From: Epiperipatus broadwayi
Taxonomy: Eukaryota; Onychophora; Udeonychophora; Euonychophora; Peripatidae
Length of the DNA: 64,000 bases
Assembly (NCBI GenBank): GCA_028023455.1
Contig: JAQFVV010012509.1
Coordinates: forward strand, 246,001 to 310,000
Reading direction: 5' to 3'
In this document: positions 46,076-57,548 of the stretch, in pieces
Position numbering within the stretch: position 1 is the first letter of the stretch
How the letters are laid out: each line of letters opens with the position of its first letter
Position numbers and translations under genes: made by a program
Notes under the pieces: model-generated
What the model saw: the letters and a program-made list of their open reading frames with translations, nothing else
Databases searched by the model: none
What the model was told of the DNA's origin: nothing

Positions 46076-46135
46076 ATCCAATATCCCCAGACTAGTTTCT
46101 GGCTTGTTGGCCTTCATCAGTGAGGAGCCTTGGAT
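46076..46135 (-). ncRNA. Type I hammerhead ribozyme, family A (intact core)
   Basis: CTGATGA, stem II GGC/GCC with loop CAACAA flanked by A and A, GAAA, ACTAGT, GTC. Stem I is TCCTCA/TGGGGA plus ATCCAA/TTGGAT. All core residues are conserved; the base pair normally closing stem II is A-A. Confidence 0.75.
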
Positions 46136-46542
46136 CTGAGAGCACTGCACCTAGATCTTAGGATCTAATGCAACCCTCCAGCACCCACCTTTTAACTCTA
46201 TTTAACTACAAAACTATGAGAATGAAATTGAAAACACTATTAATATTTTCAACCCAAGCTCAATAGCTTATATAGTCATATGGGTCTGAACTCAATTCAG
46301 TACCCATACATTTTGGTGTCTTTGGCTCTTTAACAACCATAGCCACCACTATCCTATTAGGCAGGATTGGTGATAAACCACTAAAGATCACATGATCACT
46401 ATCTCATACTAGCACAATAATTGTTATTAAACAATTCAAAATACAGCAAAACTCTCCATATAGTAGTGCCATCTTGTGCTAACAAGAGCAATCAATGGAT
46501 GCCAGAAGGCATGTGCATAAAATCCCTATCTAGTGCCTACTC

Positions 46543-46602
46543 ATCCAATATCCCCAGACTAGTTTCTGGCTTGTTGGTCTTCATCAGTGAGTAGCCTTGG
46601 AT
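46543..46602 (-). ncRNA. Type I hammerhead ribozyme, family A (stem I mismatch)
   Basis: Same fold as its tandem partner. The core is intact; stem II has changed to GAC/GCC-like (loop CAACAA), weakening it, and stem I reads TACTCA, with one mismatch to TGGGGA. Confidence 0.7.
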
Positions 46603-46695
46603 CTGAGAGCACTGCACCTAGATCTTAGGATCTAATGCAACCCTCCAGCACCCACCTTTTAACTCTATCCTAAGATCTAGGTGCAGTGCTCTCAG

Positions 46696-46755
46696 ATCCA
46701 AGACTCCTCACTGATGAAGGCCAACAAGCCAGAAACTAGTCTGGGGATATTGGAT
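46696..46755 (+). ncRNA. Type I hammerhead ribozyme, family A (inverted fragment)
   Basis: Intact core CTGATGA ... GAAAC, GTC. Stem I is TCCTCA/TGGGGA plus ATCCAA/TTGGAT (internal loop GAC/TAT). Stem II is GGC/GCC. Confidence 0.75.
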
Positions 46756-47258
46756 GAGTAGGCACTAGATAGGGATTTTATGCACATGCCTTCTGGCATC
46801 CATTGATTGCTCTTGTTAGCACAAGATGGCACTACTATATGGAGAGTTTTGCTGTATTTTGAATTGTTTAATAACAATTATTGTGCTAGTATGAGATAGT
46901 GATCATGTGATGTTTAGTGGCTTTTTCTTTAAAGTTGGAATGGCATATTCATATGTGAATAGTAGATATTGATGATAGCATTTTAATGGAAATAAAACTA
47001 TTAAAAAAAAAAAAAAATTAAATCATTGCTTTAAAACAAATCGTGAACAAAAGGTGCAATAATAATAATTTTTAATAAGAGTTAGTTAATAGAAACTGCT
47101 GCTGGTGATTTATTTTATTACAGTGTTCTTTATAAAGAAATTTTTTGATGACTTACAAATTCCTGTTCAAAGGATAACTTCAGGAATTAGTTTATCATAA
47201 ATCTTTTTTTTCCACTTATATATATATCTTTTTATCATTATTTTTAATTATTCTTTAG

Positions 47259-47342
47259 CAGTCCAGAAATCTTCTTGATAAGTCTAAAACTCCAAAAAAG
47301 ACTGTTACTGCTGATACTATTAGAAAAACCATGAATAAAAAG
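47259..47342 (+). CDS. Candidate internal exon of a host gene
   Basis: 84 bases (28 codons, phase 0) preceded by a long pyrimidine tract ending ATTATTCTTTAG and followed by GTAATG, i.e. a good 3' and a fair 5' splice site. The frame reads QSRNLLDKSKTPKKTVTADT then IRKTMNKK, a basic, serine/threonine-containing stretch unlike the poly-I/F/L chance frames around it, and is richer in C and G than its flanks. If real, the surrounding DNA is intron and the neighbouring exons lie outside the window. I do not recognise the gene. Confidence 0.4.
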
Positions 47343-48661
47343 GTAATGCAAACTTCTTATGAACTGAACAAAATAAACCATTTGATCATCATCATTATTA
47401 TTAAAAAATTATGAGAGATGTATCATACCCGTTGAATATATAACTGAACATCACTTAACGTATAATTGGAAAAAAAAATATGAAAGATTAATAACAAATT
47501 TACGATTATATTGAAAGAAATGCATTTGTAATGAAAAATTTGGAATTTCCTACAGATTTAAAATGTTTTAGAAGTACCTGGGATGAAAATAAAAAATAAT
47601 GAGAATAAATCTATTAGAGAAAGCATTTCCACAAAACTAACTAGAAAGAAATTATGCGTTCATCTATTTTAGTTGATGTTTAATATAAATAAACCAGAAA
47701 TGTATCTGGCCTAAGGAAAGGCCATCATTTTTGTAATAGTTTTTTTTTTTAATTGGTTGCTTTAACAGTTCATAATCAAATTAAACCTCTTAAATATAAG
47801 AAAGGAATTGTTTTCTTTGCATAAAATGCTTTATACAAATATTTTTTTTTCTTGAAAAATGGCCCTCTAACGAAAAAAATGTTTAACTTGAATATCACGT
47901 GACATTATTAGGGCAAACATTTAGGGATTTTATATACAGTATGATTCTAATACTTATTAAAAATGGAATTAGCATTGCATAAACACACACATATATAATA
48001 AAATTTTATTGACCAGTTCTGAAAATTTATATTGCTCATAAACATTTTATAAACAATTTTAAAGACTAGAATAATATGAATATATAACAACATTTTCTTA
48101 GTATTCGACTTTTCACGGATTTTTTTTTTTAAAGGATTTAATTATTCCATATAAATATTTATATGAAAAATAATTATATACTAAGAAATTTTAATTCTTT
48201 GTCGGATTTTTTTTTTTTTTTTTACAAAAAGAAATTATCTTGAGTATTTATAAATAGAATAATCATTAAATAAAAATGTCGTTTCGACTTATTCAGCAAA
48301 ACGTTACTAATAAAAAATCTTGAACCCAGCATTTCCCAATAATATTAAATGATGTGAAAATATACTTTTGTAAAGAGTTTATATTTTTCCAGCAGAAGCA
48401 ACGGTGATTATGAAAATAATTTTAAAAACTTATATAAACTAATAATTAGATACTGATACTGAAGTGAAAAAAAATATGAATAAGATTGACAAATGAATAA
48501 AACTAAAACTACGAAAAAAGATGAGAATAAAAAAAAGTAAATAAATGACTGTGGTAGAAATTGTTTTCTATAAAGTTGGTTAAATAATGATAACTGTAAT
48601 GAGAATGAAATCAGACTTAAAAATATATGATTCAACAGATTTTCAAGTGAAAAAATAAATG
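47343..48661. other. AT-rich spacer (possible intron)
   Basis: No repeat family recognised; long T runs near 48120 and 48210. Confidence 0.5.
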
Positions 48662-48676
48662 AACTATTGAATTTGG

Positions 48677-48746
48677 GTCAAGCAGTGGTAGTCGAGAGGT
48701 CAGCAGATTCGCTTCCCGGCTGATGCTATGACACATGAGAAAAAAA
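48677..48746 (+). mobile_element. tRNA-derived SINE, internally deleted copy
   Basis: About 70 bp starting GTCAAGCAGTGGTAGTCGAG and ending in poly-A, flanked by the exact 15-bp duplication AACTATTGAATTTGG (48662-48676 and 48747-48761). Relative to the copies at 5746 and 52644 about 42 bp are missing between box A and box B; box B survives only partly (ATTCGCTTCCCGG). Confidence 0.85.
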
Positions 48747-48761
48747 AACTATTGAATTTGG

Positions 48762-51700
48762 AATTTAAAAACAAAATTCAATGTTAAATGTTCTCTCTAG
48801 AGTGCAGCATTAGAAAGAATAGAAAAATTGACTATTAAAGAGAGAGAAAACATTAGATACACCCAAGGTCTATATTCAGAAACATGGGGAGGATTGTGAC
48901 TGGAATACAGAGATATTACAAAAACTGGGTGAAAAAATGTTTACTGGTGCAGTTAAATAAATTATAGGATTGGTTACATCTTTTTAAAAATAGAGAAATA
49001 ATAAAAACAGAAAGCACTAAAAGATGAACAAGTGAAAAGAAATCTTACAAAAGATAGAATATTTAAAAATAAAACAAAAATGCACAAGTTCTTAAAGAAG
49101 GTATTTTGAAGTGACTTTTGGAATCAATAAAAATAATTAAATAATATAATATTTATACATATCCTTACTTTCAGTGGCACATTTATCTATTTACTGGATG
49201 TCATTTATTTATCCACACATACATATTTTTTCCTCTTATTTTTCTGTTTTGATTTCTGACTATGGCTGATTAAAAAAAATATTGGTTTTATAACTATAAC
49301 TGATGAATAGAAAGTATTTGTAATATGTTTTATGTCATTAATGACCTTGCTTTCAGAAGTGAACTATATTCCTTATCTAATTAGATTCAGAGAGCATCAT
49401 TGCCTATTGGCTCATATTAACCTATGGTAGGATTTTATACACATATTTACACATTGGCCATACTTATGTTTTACTCTTTAGCTATGTTTATCATTGGTTA
49501 TCCACATGTTTACACATTGGGTAGTCACAATAAGTGCTCAATTTGATTAGATAAGGAAGAAATCTTAACTAGTCCCTTCTGAAGGCAAAGTCAGACATGA
49601 CATTTCATAAATGATCTTCCATATCACCTATTATAGATTATTAATTTTATAATAATAAATAAAAATATTAATTACAATTATAATAATTTATTAAGTACTT
49701 CCAGTTTTTTTCATAAATATTCTCAATTGCTAAAAATTTTAATAACTTAAATTTTTATAACTGTTTTTATTAATAATTACCATTATATTTAATAGTTTTA
49801 TTTACTAATATTACAATATATATATATCACAATGAAGATGTCTAGGGTTAATTGTGTCATTAACAAGGAGTAATTTATTGCAATAAGCCTACAACATTTG
49901 AAATATTGGCTGAGTCTTTCAAACAATTTGAGTAGCTGAAAACAAAGATATTTTCTTACAAGATTTGGTATTGCATTTTGCATAATGAACTACAATCTAA
50001 GAGCATAAATAAAATACAAACATATACATCATCAATAAATCTAAAAAAAAAACCCCTGGAGGTATAAAATGTTTGTAATTTTCAATTTATTATTAATTTA
50101 TAAATGACATTTCAAATTTTAAAAAAATAATAATTGCAATATATATAAATTACATACAAAAAAAATGCTTGGAATTAAAAAAATATTTCAAAAACAACTT
50201 TTTCTCATTAATTTTGAATTATAGGTAATTATTTTAATTTATTATTATTATTATTTTAAAAAAGTTTGATATATCTATTGTTTTTAAAATAAAAACCTTA
50301 TTGAAAAGAGTGATATAAAGAAATGAAATGCAATACATATTTGATATACTGTATTAAAAATTAAAAAATAATATGACTTTTTAAAAATTAGCATTATGTC
50401 CAAAAAAAAAAACGATATCTGCTTTTAGAGAGATATTGTTATATGTGTGTAATGTATCTTTTTAAATTCTAGAATTCCTTGAAATAAAACAAGGAAAACA
50501 ACATAAATTGAATAAAAAGTTTGAAATTTTATTATATATAACATGAACAATTATTTTGGATCTAAAAGTAAAATAAAAGTAACAAATCAAAACTTTAGTT
50601 CCAACCAAAAGAATTAAGCATTCCTTGTTGCAAAATCTATTTTCTGTATCAATTTTTCTTTTGGCATTGTTTTCCATAGTTGTTTGCCACTAAGAATCTT
50701 GTATCTGTTAAAACACATTCAATCAGGTATATTGTTTTAAAAAATAAATATTGGACATTGAATATAAACTTAAAAATTAAAATAAAATTGTTAAAAAAAT
50801 GGTCTTTAATTTAATTCATTTACTAGCAGCCATTTTTTAAACAAATATGGTAATCCTAACTCCAGAAGAAGAAGAAATAGGGGTAGAGAGAATCAAAGAA
50901 GAACAATAAACCAACAGATGTCTACATGTTGATCCTTTTAGTCTGCTTATTTAACATCTTTTCCATTTGATTTTTATCCTCTTCTGTAGAAAATTTGATA
51001 GACATCAAGATTGTAACTTTATTGTGCTTTCTATTATCAATATATTCTACCAGTGGAAACAAGTAATATTGCATTGCTTTGCACTGTGTTAGATTAGCTT
51101 TGGGATAATATTTGTAATGAAAACAAAGCTTAACTCTCTCTAATCTTAATATAATTTTTTTTATATATATAATCTATTATTAATGGATTATTTAAGCATG
51201 TCCACTTCAATGAAAACATGCCTTTCCTTCAATATCATAATTTTGAGCAAATTAAAATGTATTATAGCATTTTTAAATGATAATTTGTCTGCCCTTTGAT
51301 GTTATAGTCTACATGATACTTTTATGTAGTAATTTAGTAATTAATTTATCTAAATTAATTGTATCTAAGGATGCAATAACCTATCTTTTAACTCATCAAA
51401 TGTTACTGTAGTCTATGACACATCTTAATGAGCTGAACTACCATCCTACATAAAAAATATAATAGATACTGAAACTGATCCCCATCTTCAAATTCTAATA
51501 ATCATTAAAACTAAAAGTTGCTGAATAATTTTTTATCTCATTGATAATAATAAAACACATTTTAAAAATAATAATTAGTAAAGAAAATTCTTTGTAGGTT
51601 GCATTAAAAAATTTAAAAAAATATTCTGTAGCTCATTCTTAGAAATGCAAAAAACTACAACAACATAATCCTGAATAGACCATATCAGGGGTGGCCAACT

Positions 51701-52630
51701 TTTGTGTTCATAAGATCTACTTTTTATTTTAAAAATGTTTTGCAATCGACTTGTTGTCATAGTGGAGGGAGGTGTGAAATACATACTATTTTTATATATC
51801 TACCTAGTAAAAAATAATTATTTAATGAGCCAAAAAACTCCGGGTGAGTTAAAGCATTTATTAATTTAAATTAGCTATATTAAATCAAGATTAAAAATAT
51901 TATTTTCAATAATGATACAGCTTAGTGAACTTCACCTATCTAGAATTGAAAAAAAATTTAGAACAAAAACAAAAATAACAAAAAAACTTGAAAATCTTGA
52001 CTTAATTTGTTTCACTCATTACCGAACTGCTATAAATAATAAGCCATTTCTAAACATTGCTACCATGACATCTATAAAAGCAATCTAAACTCACACTTTT
52101 AATCATGATGTCTTTTAGCATTTGCCTGATAATAAGAAGCACAGTCTCTGATAAATGCTTATTTGACTGGAAGCAATGTATCCAATAAAATGTTTGAATA
52201 TATATGTGCTATAATAAATAAAACATTCCAAGACGATCAATAGACTCTTTTTTTGCATTGTTTAAATTGAAAATATTTCTAAAAAATATACTTCTTTGCA
52301 CTTCTTACTGACAACTTTTGATTATTTGGCTATCTTCATTAGCAGTAAAAGCAATTAAATTACATTATTTTTTCTTTATTCACACAAACATATTGATAAA
52401 TTTATTTTGATATTTCTATGCATACTCATGTATATTGCACACTTTCTATTATCTATTTTATTTTTAATATACATAACGTTATTTTTTAATTTATTTTATA
52501 TGTACACACACATATATATATACAATTAAAATTATCCCAACTTAAAAAGTAAACAAGACTAGCCAAAGAAAATAAACTCTATAATATAACCATTGATTTC
52601 ACTGCTAAAAGCAGACTTCTCAAGGGCAAA
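48762..52630. other. AT-rich spacer without firm features
   Basis: Mostly featureless. At 51688 the sequence CAGGGGTGGCCAACTTTTGT resembles the terminal repeat of hAT elements, but no matching opposite end was found, so I leave it unassigned. Short direct blocks (CATTGG, GTTTACACATTGG) around 49450-49520 are not clearly a family. Confidence 0.5.
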
Positions 52631-52643
52631 AGACTAAAAACTT

Positions 52644-52755
52644 GTCAAGCATTGTTAGCCGAGAGGTCAGCGCAGCCACCTTGCAAGCAAGTAGTTGGTT
52701 GCAGACGGTTGTGGGATCGCCTCCCGGCCGATGTTATGACATATGGAAAAAAAAA
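52644..52755 (+). mobile_element. tRNA-derived SINE, full copy
   Basis: About 112 bp: GTCAAGCATTGTTAGCCGAG, box A TAGCCGAGAGG, box B GGGATCGCCTCCC, poly-A tail. Flanked by a 13-bp duplication AG[A/T]CTAAAAACTT (52631-52643 and 52756-52768). About 90 percent alike, by eye, to the copy at 5746. Confidence 0.9.
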
Positions 52756-53306
52756 AGTCTAAAAACTTAACAACAAATATTTACTATTACCCACAATTCC
52801 CAATTAAATCCCATACTCTTAATATTAAAATAACTCTTAAACAAGTTTAGGATATATAGTATATATTTGTTGGTAATAAGTTCTTTGCACTTGAGAAGTC
52901 TGATTTTAGCAGTGAAACCAATGGTTAATGTTAAAGAGTTTATTTTTTTTAGCTTAGTCTGGTTTACTTTTGAAGTTGAGATAATTTTAATTATTTTATT
53001 GACTATTTTAGCTTGAGGCTTTAAATGTTTATATATATCAAATTACTTTAAACTTTAAGAAATTTTCGGCTATGTCATCTGTGAATAAAATGTACTAGAG
53101 ACAAATATCAAAATGTCTAATCCAAAAAGATGCCTCTTTGAACTTTAAAGCTGCAAAGATATTAAATACTGAAACATAAACTAATTTAAACAGAGAGTGT
53201 AAAATTTATATAAACTACAATCTTTAAATTGCTCCTAATATGTTTATTTGCAGGGGGCATAGCTGAAAATTTCTTAATAGTTGAGGTGATTTGATATTTA
53301 TTTCAG

Positions 53307-53534
53307 ATGGTGGTGTGCTCTGGAAATATTTTCATATATATATCATTAAAAATCAGCCAACAGTTAGACAATTCCAATATTAATAACAATCAACAATTTC
53401 AAACTGTTGTCAAGGAAACTGATTACTTACAAACCTATTTAGCTTTGAGCATTATTACTCTTAATATATGTGTACAGATGCTAATACAGCTACATATACT
53501 TTATATTTTTTTCTTTTTACCTATTGATTTGTAA
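53307..53534 (+). CDS. Open frame after a splice-acceptor-like tract, function uncertain
   Basis: 75 codons beginning directly after TTGATATTTATTTCAG. It has a hydrophilic N-terminal half (NNNQQFQTVVKETDY) and a hydrophobic segment (LALSIITLNICVQMLI) that would span a membrane. The NQ...TVV plus LAL.II..LN..VQ.LI pattern faintly recalls ninjurin-type proteins, but the match is short and could be chance. Its last third is inside the left half of the long duplication around the RTE copy at 53706. It could be a decayed exon or no gene at all. Confidence 0.25.
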   Translation: MVVCSGNIFIYISLKISQQLDNSNINNNQQFQTVVKETDYLQTYLALSIITLNICVQMLIQLHILYIFFFLPIDL

Positions 53535-53705
53535 TGCAAAACATAATTTGTTAATTATTATTGTATAGAAGCTTTTAAATACATATATAAAATGCAACTG
53601 TTTTTATATATAAAAAAAAAGTCCAATATAAAAACCATTTGTGCCATTCCAATCAAAAATTTTATTTATGTACTATAATATCAATATTATTTTATATTTA
53701 TAAAT
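53496..53705 (+). repeat. Long direct duplication, left copy
   Basis: About 210 bp beginning ATACTTTATATT and ending TATTTATAAAT, repeated with about 95 percent identity (by eye) at 55167-55383. The two copies exactly flank the truncated RTE LINE, so this looks like an extremely long target-site duplication. Confidence 0.85.
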
Positions 53706-55166
53706 CATCATCATCAACCATTATCAATCCACTGCAGGATGAAGGTCTCTCCAAGTTCAATCCATCTTTTCCTATCTTTAGCTTCTCTTCTCCACATCAC
53801 CCCTGCACACTTTCTTATTTCATCCATCCATCTCACATGTAGTCTCTTTCTGGGTCTTTTACAATCTCTTGGAATCCAGTTTAAAATTTCAATTGTCCAT
53901 CTGTTATCATCTCTTCTAACAATATGTCCAGCCGAACTCCACTTGTCTTTTAATTTTTTCAATGAGGTCAGTAACACCTGATTGATCTCTTACCCATACA
54001 TTGCGTTTTTGATCCCTTCTTGTTATTCCCAACATGCATCTCTCCATACTTCTTTGAGTGTTCTGAAGTCTCTGTACTGCTCTTCTATTAAGTGTCCAAG
54101 TCTCAGATCCATAAGTAAGAACTGGCAAAACACATTTATTAAAAACCTTCCTTTTCAAACACATAGGCATATTTCCTTTTAGTATCAAGTTATTTCTATC
54201 AAAAATACTCTAACCAAGTTTAATTCTATGATTATTTTCATCCATTATGTTTCCACCTGTATTAATAATCTGACTAAGCTATTTGTAGCTGTTAACTTCT
54301 TCTAAATCATCATAATCAATCTTTATTTTCATATTTTGAGAAAATCCATTGAAAATTACTTTAGTCTTTTTAACATTTATCTTTAGTCCTACTTTCATCT
54401 GATAACTCCTGCAACATTTCCTGTAGCTCTAAAGCATTATTTTCAAAAACAACTACATCATCTGCAAAATCTAAATGATTTAAATAATCTCCATTTACTT
54501 TTACTCCTTTAGCTTCCCATTTTAATCCATAAAATACTTCTTGCAGCACTGCTGTAAAAAGTTTTGGAGATATGGAGTCACCCTGTCTTACACCCTTTTC
54601 AATGTTGATTTTCCTACTATCATTATGTAATCTAATTGTTGATGTTGCATTTTTATAAATATTCTTTAAAATATGACAATATCCTGGACTACATCTTGAT
54701 AATCCAATGCTTTAATCACTGAAGAAATGTTTATAGAATCAAATGCCTTTTGATAATCTACAAATCCTAAGCATAATGGCAACTCATATTCATTTGTCCT
54801 TTTTATAATTTCTCTCAATACCTGGATATGATCTACTGTACTAAAACCACTTTTAAATCCAGCTTGTTCTCTTGGTTGGTGGAAATCCAGTGTTTTCTGC
54901 AGACAGGTTGTAATTATCTTAGTAAAATTTTTGTATAAAACTGATAAAAGACTGATAGGTCTGTAATTTTTAATAACTTCTTTATCACCTTTTTTAAATA
55001 TTAATATTAATACTGCATTCTTCCAATCATCTGGTACATCTTTATCATTTAGACATTTGGTATATAACTTTGCTAAAAAAATTCTATTTCTTCAACTGCT
55101 TCTTTTAATATATCAATTATAATTCCATCATTACCTGGAGCCTTCCCTTTCTTCATAAATTTAATT
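53706..55166 (-). pseudogene. RTE-clade LINE, 5'-truncated copy
   Basis: Minus-strand copy of the element at 9013, starting inside the RT N-terminus (KKGKAPGNDG near 55150) and ending at the same 3' tail (GATGATGATG at 53706). Remaining motifs are YRPISLL-like, the DYQKAFDSI region, QGDSISPKLF, FADD, YGSETWTL (54188-53916) and RRDDNRWTIEILNWIPRD (53977-53714). Several frameshifts and stops break it. It is closely similar to the first copy over its whole length. Non-functional. Confidence 0.85.
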
Positions 55167-55383
55167 ATACTTTATATTATATTTTATTCTTTTTATCTAT
55201 TGATTTGTAATGCAAAACCTAATTTGTTAATTATTATTGTATAGAAGCTTTTAAATACATATATGAAATGCAACTGTTTTTATATATATATATAAAAAGT
55301 CCAATATAAAAACCACTTGTGCCATTCCAATCAAAAATATTATTTATGTACTATAATATCAATATTATTTTATATTTATAAAT
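55167..55383 (+). repeat. Long direct duplication, right copy
   Basis: About 217 bp, the second copy of 53496-53705; the length difference comes from TA-repeat and T-run slippage. It directly abuts the truncated 5' end of the RTE copy. Confidence 0.85.
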
Positions 55384-56324
55384 AATAACTATTATTATCA
55401 AATAATTATTTTTTTTTCTTTTATTTCCAAAATACTGAATTTTTTTTTGAAATTTTGAAAAAAAAAAACTGTTACACAGTTATGCAATGTAATAAGAAAT
55501 ATTGAGGAAAATGCAAAGAAAATATTTATTTACCCGATATCATTCCAAGAACATTACTACTTTCTTTGTCATATATTGTTTAGTATACTGGTAGAATGAT
55601 AAACTCTGGAGTTCAAAGTTTATGGATCATGCTCAGTTATGCCTTTTCCAATTCTTGAACTTCCTGTGAATTATTGAACAATAAACCACTTGATTACTAC
55701 AAACTTTTGCATCTCTTTATAAATTGTAACAATAGATTTTTATAATCAGATTTTTTAAAAATTGAATAGTTTTGAAGCTAAAAAACCTCACTATATATTT
55801 TAAAACGTTTGCAGAACTCCATCAGACTTGTAGCCTGTTCATGTTTAAAAAGATAAAGATCTGCTTGAATCTTATGAAAATTAAATGAATATTTTTGTCC
55901 ATATGAGTAACAATAGAATGGTCATCTGAATTTTTGAACCAAAATTATAATTAAAATATTCTTTCTATATGATCAAAATATCCATTTATTTAATAGGATT
56001 ATAAAAAATAAATTTAAAATAATCATAATCAGAAAATGTTTTGAAGTCATTTTTGTAGTTTTTTTCTTTTATTCTACTAATCATTCTTAAGTCTTTTATT
56101 ATCAATGGTTACACTTTTGTCTTTAAATCCCAATATAGTAACACCTAACAATAACAGATCTCACGTATGTCTTTTTTGCTACACAAGCATTACTCTACAT
56201 TTATGCAAAGAATAAAAAAATAATACCATAGACAAGATGTAATAAATAAGCAATTATTTTACCATAGACAAGATGTAATAAATAAGCAATTTCTAAGAGT
56301 ATGTAGACAAATAATTATGGCAAC
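55384..56324. other. AT-rich spacer without recognised feature
   Basis: Contains a local duplication of ACCATAGACAAGATGTAATA plus AATAAGCAAT (about 56225 and 56261), a 36-bp tandem pair. Nothing else is recognised. Confidence 0.6.
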
Positions 56325-56439
56325 AAAATGAAGTATAAAACAGGCAAAACTCACTATATATATTGCCACACACAGCAAGCTAGAGTAATCAATGGATGCC
56401 AGAAGGCTTGTGCATAAAATCCCCATCTAGTGCCTATTC

Positions 56440-56498
56440 ATCCAATATCCCCAGACTAGTTTCTGGCTTATGGCCTTCATCAGTGAGGAGCCTTGGAT
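56440..56498 (-). ncRNA. Type I hammerhead ribozyme, family A (intact core)
   Basis: ATCCAA, TCCTCA, CTGATGA, stem II GGC/GCC (loop CATAA; A-A at the closing position), GAAA, ACTAGT, GTC, TGGGGA, TTGGAT. Confidence 0.75.
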
Positions 56499-56893
56499 CT
56501 GAGAGCACCGCATCTAGATCTTAGGATCTAATGCAACCCTCCAGCAACCACCTTTTATCTCCATTTAACTACAAAACTATGAATCTTAAACTGAAAACAC
56601 CTTAATGTTTTCAATCCAAGCCCATCAGCTTATATAGTCACATGGGTCTGAACCCAGTTCAGTACCCATACATATGGTGTCTTTGGTTCTTTGATAACCA
56701 TAGCCACCACTATCCTATTAAGCAGGATTGGTTTTAAGCCAATAAACATCACATGACTACCTCCTCTTATGCTTGTGTATAACTGTTGTTAAAACAGGCA
56801 AAACTCACTATATATATTGTCACACACAGCAAGCTAGAGTAATCAATGGATGCCAAAAGGCTTGTGCATAAAATCCCCATCTAGTGCCTACTC

Positions 56894-56952
56894 ATCCAAT
56901 ATCCCCAGACTAGTTTCTGGCTTATGGCTTTCGTCAGTGAGGAGCCTTGGAT
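56894..56952 (-). ncRNA. Type I hammerhead ribozyme, family A (stem II weakened)
   Basis: As its tandem partner, with CTGACGA (allowed by CUGANGA); AAGCC in place of AGGCC leaves stem II with GC/GC only. Confidence 0.7.
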
Positions 56953-57110
56953 CTGAGAGCACTGCATCTACATCTATAAGCTGATGGGCTTGGATTGAAA
57001 ACATTAAGGTGTTTTCTGTTTAAGACTCATAGTTTTGTAGTTAAATGGAGATAAAAAGTGGTTGCTGGAGAGTTGCATTAGATCCTAAGATCTAGATACA
57101 GTGCTCTCAG

Positions 57111-57169
57111 ATTCAAGGCTCCTCACTGACGAAGGCCATAAGCCAGAAACTAGTCTGGGAATATTGGAT
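57111..57169 (+). ncRNA. Type I hammerhead ribozyme, family A (inverted fragment)
   Basis: ATTCAA, TCCTCA, CTGACGA, GGC/GCC, GAAA, ACTAGT, GTC, TGGGAA, TTGGAT. The core is intact; stem I has two weakened pairs. Confidence 0.7.
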
Positions 57170-57548
57170 GAGTAGGCACTAGATGGGGATTTTATGCACA
57201 AACCTTCTGGCATCCATTGATTACACTAGCTTGCTGTGTGTGACAATATATATAGTGAGTTTTGCCTGTGTTAACAACAGTTATACACAAGCATAGGAGG
57301 AGGTGGTCATGTGATGTTTATTTGCTTAAAATGAAGTATAAATACAATATTTTTACCTGCCATTTTTATATGGAGTATCAGTTGTACTTTGACAAACATA
57401 CTCCATATTGAAAGCCTGGCTTAACAATTAATAAATATTGTACTTATATTTAATTTTGTTGCCATAATTGTGTGGAAATTTCTTATTTATACTTATGCAT
57501 ACATGACCTTTTTAGTTATATGTATTTAACATGATACTTCAAGAATAT

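Larger units (their letters stand above)
45975..46920 (-). mobile_element. Family A composite (inverted fragment, truncated unit, full unit)
   Basis: 946 bp flanked by the exact 13-bp duplication CTTTTTCTTTAAA (45962-45974 and 46921-46933). In sense orientation (minus) it consists of an inverted 3' fragment (46920 to about 46670), a 5'-truncated unit (about 46670-46445) and a full unit (about 46445-45975). The period is 467 bp, from the ACTAGT sites at 46091 and 46558. Three ribozymes are present, two minus and one plus. Order, inversion and duplication match the PLE at 35.5 kb. There is no coding capacity. Confidence 0.9.
56340..57327 (-). mobile_element. Family A composite, three ribozymes
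   Basis: 988 bp flanked by the exact 15-bp duplication AAAATGAAGTATAAA (56325-56339 and 57328-57342). In sense (minus) order: inverted 3' fragment (57327 to about 56980), truncated unit, full unit ending at 56340. The period is 454 bp (ACTAGT at 56455 and 56909). Ends and body blocks are as in the 46-kb composite, with a subfamily-specific end (CAAAACTCACTATATATATT). Confidence 0.9.

Noticed and set aside
51688-51790. hAT element start at CAGGGGTGGCCAAC
   Set aside because: No opposite terminal repeat or 8-bp duplication found, so no element can be delimited.
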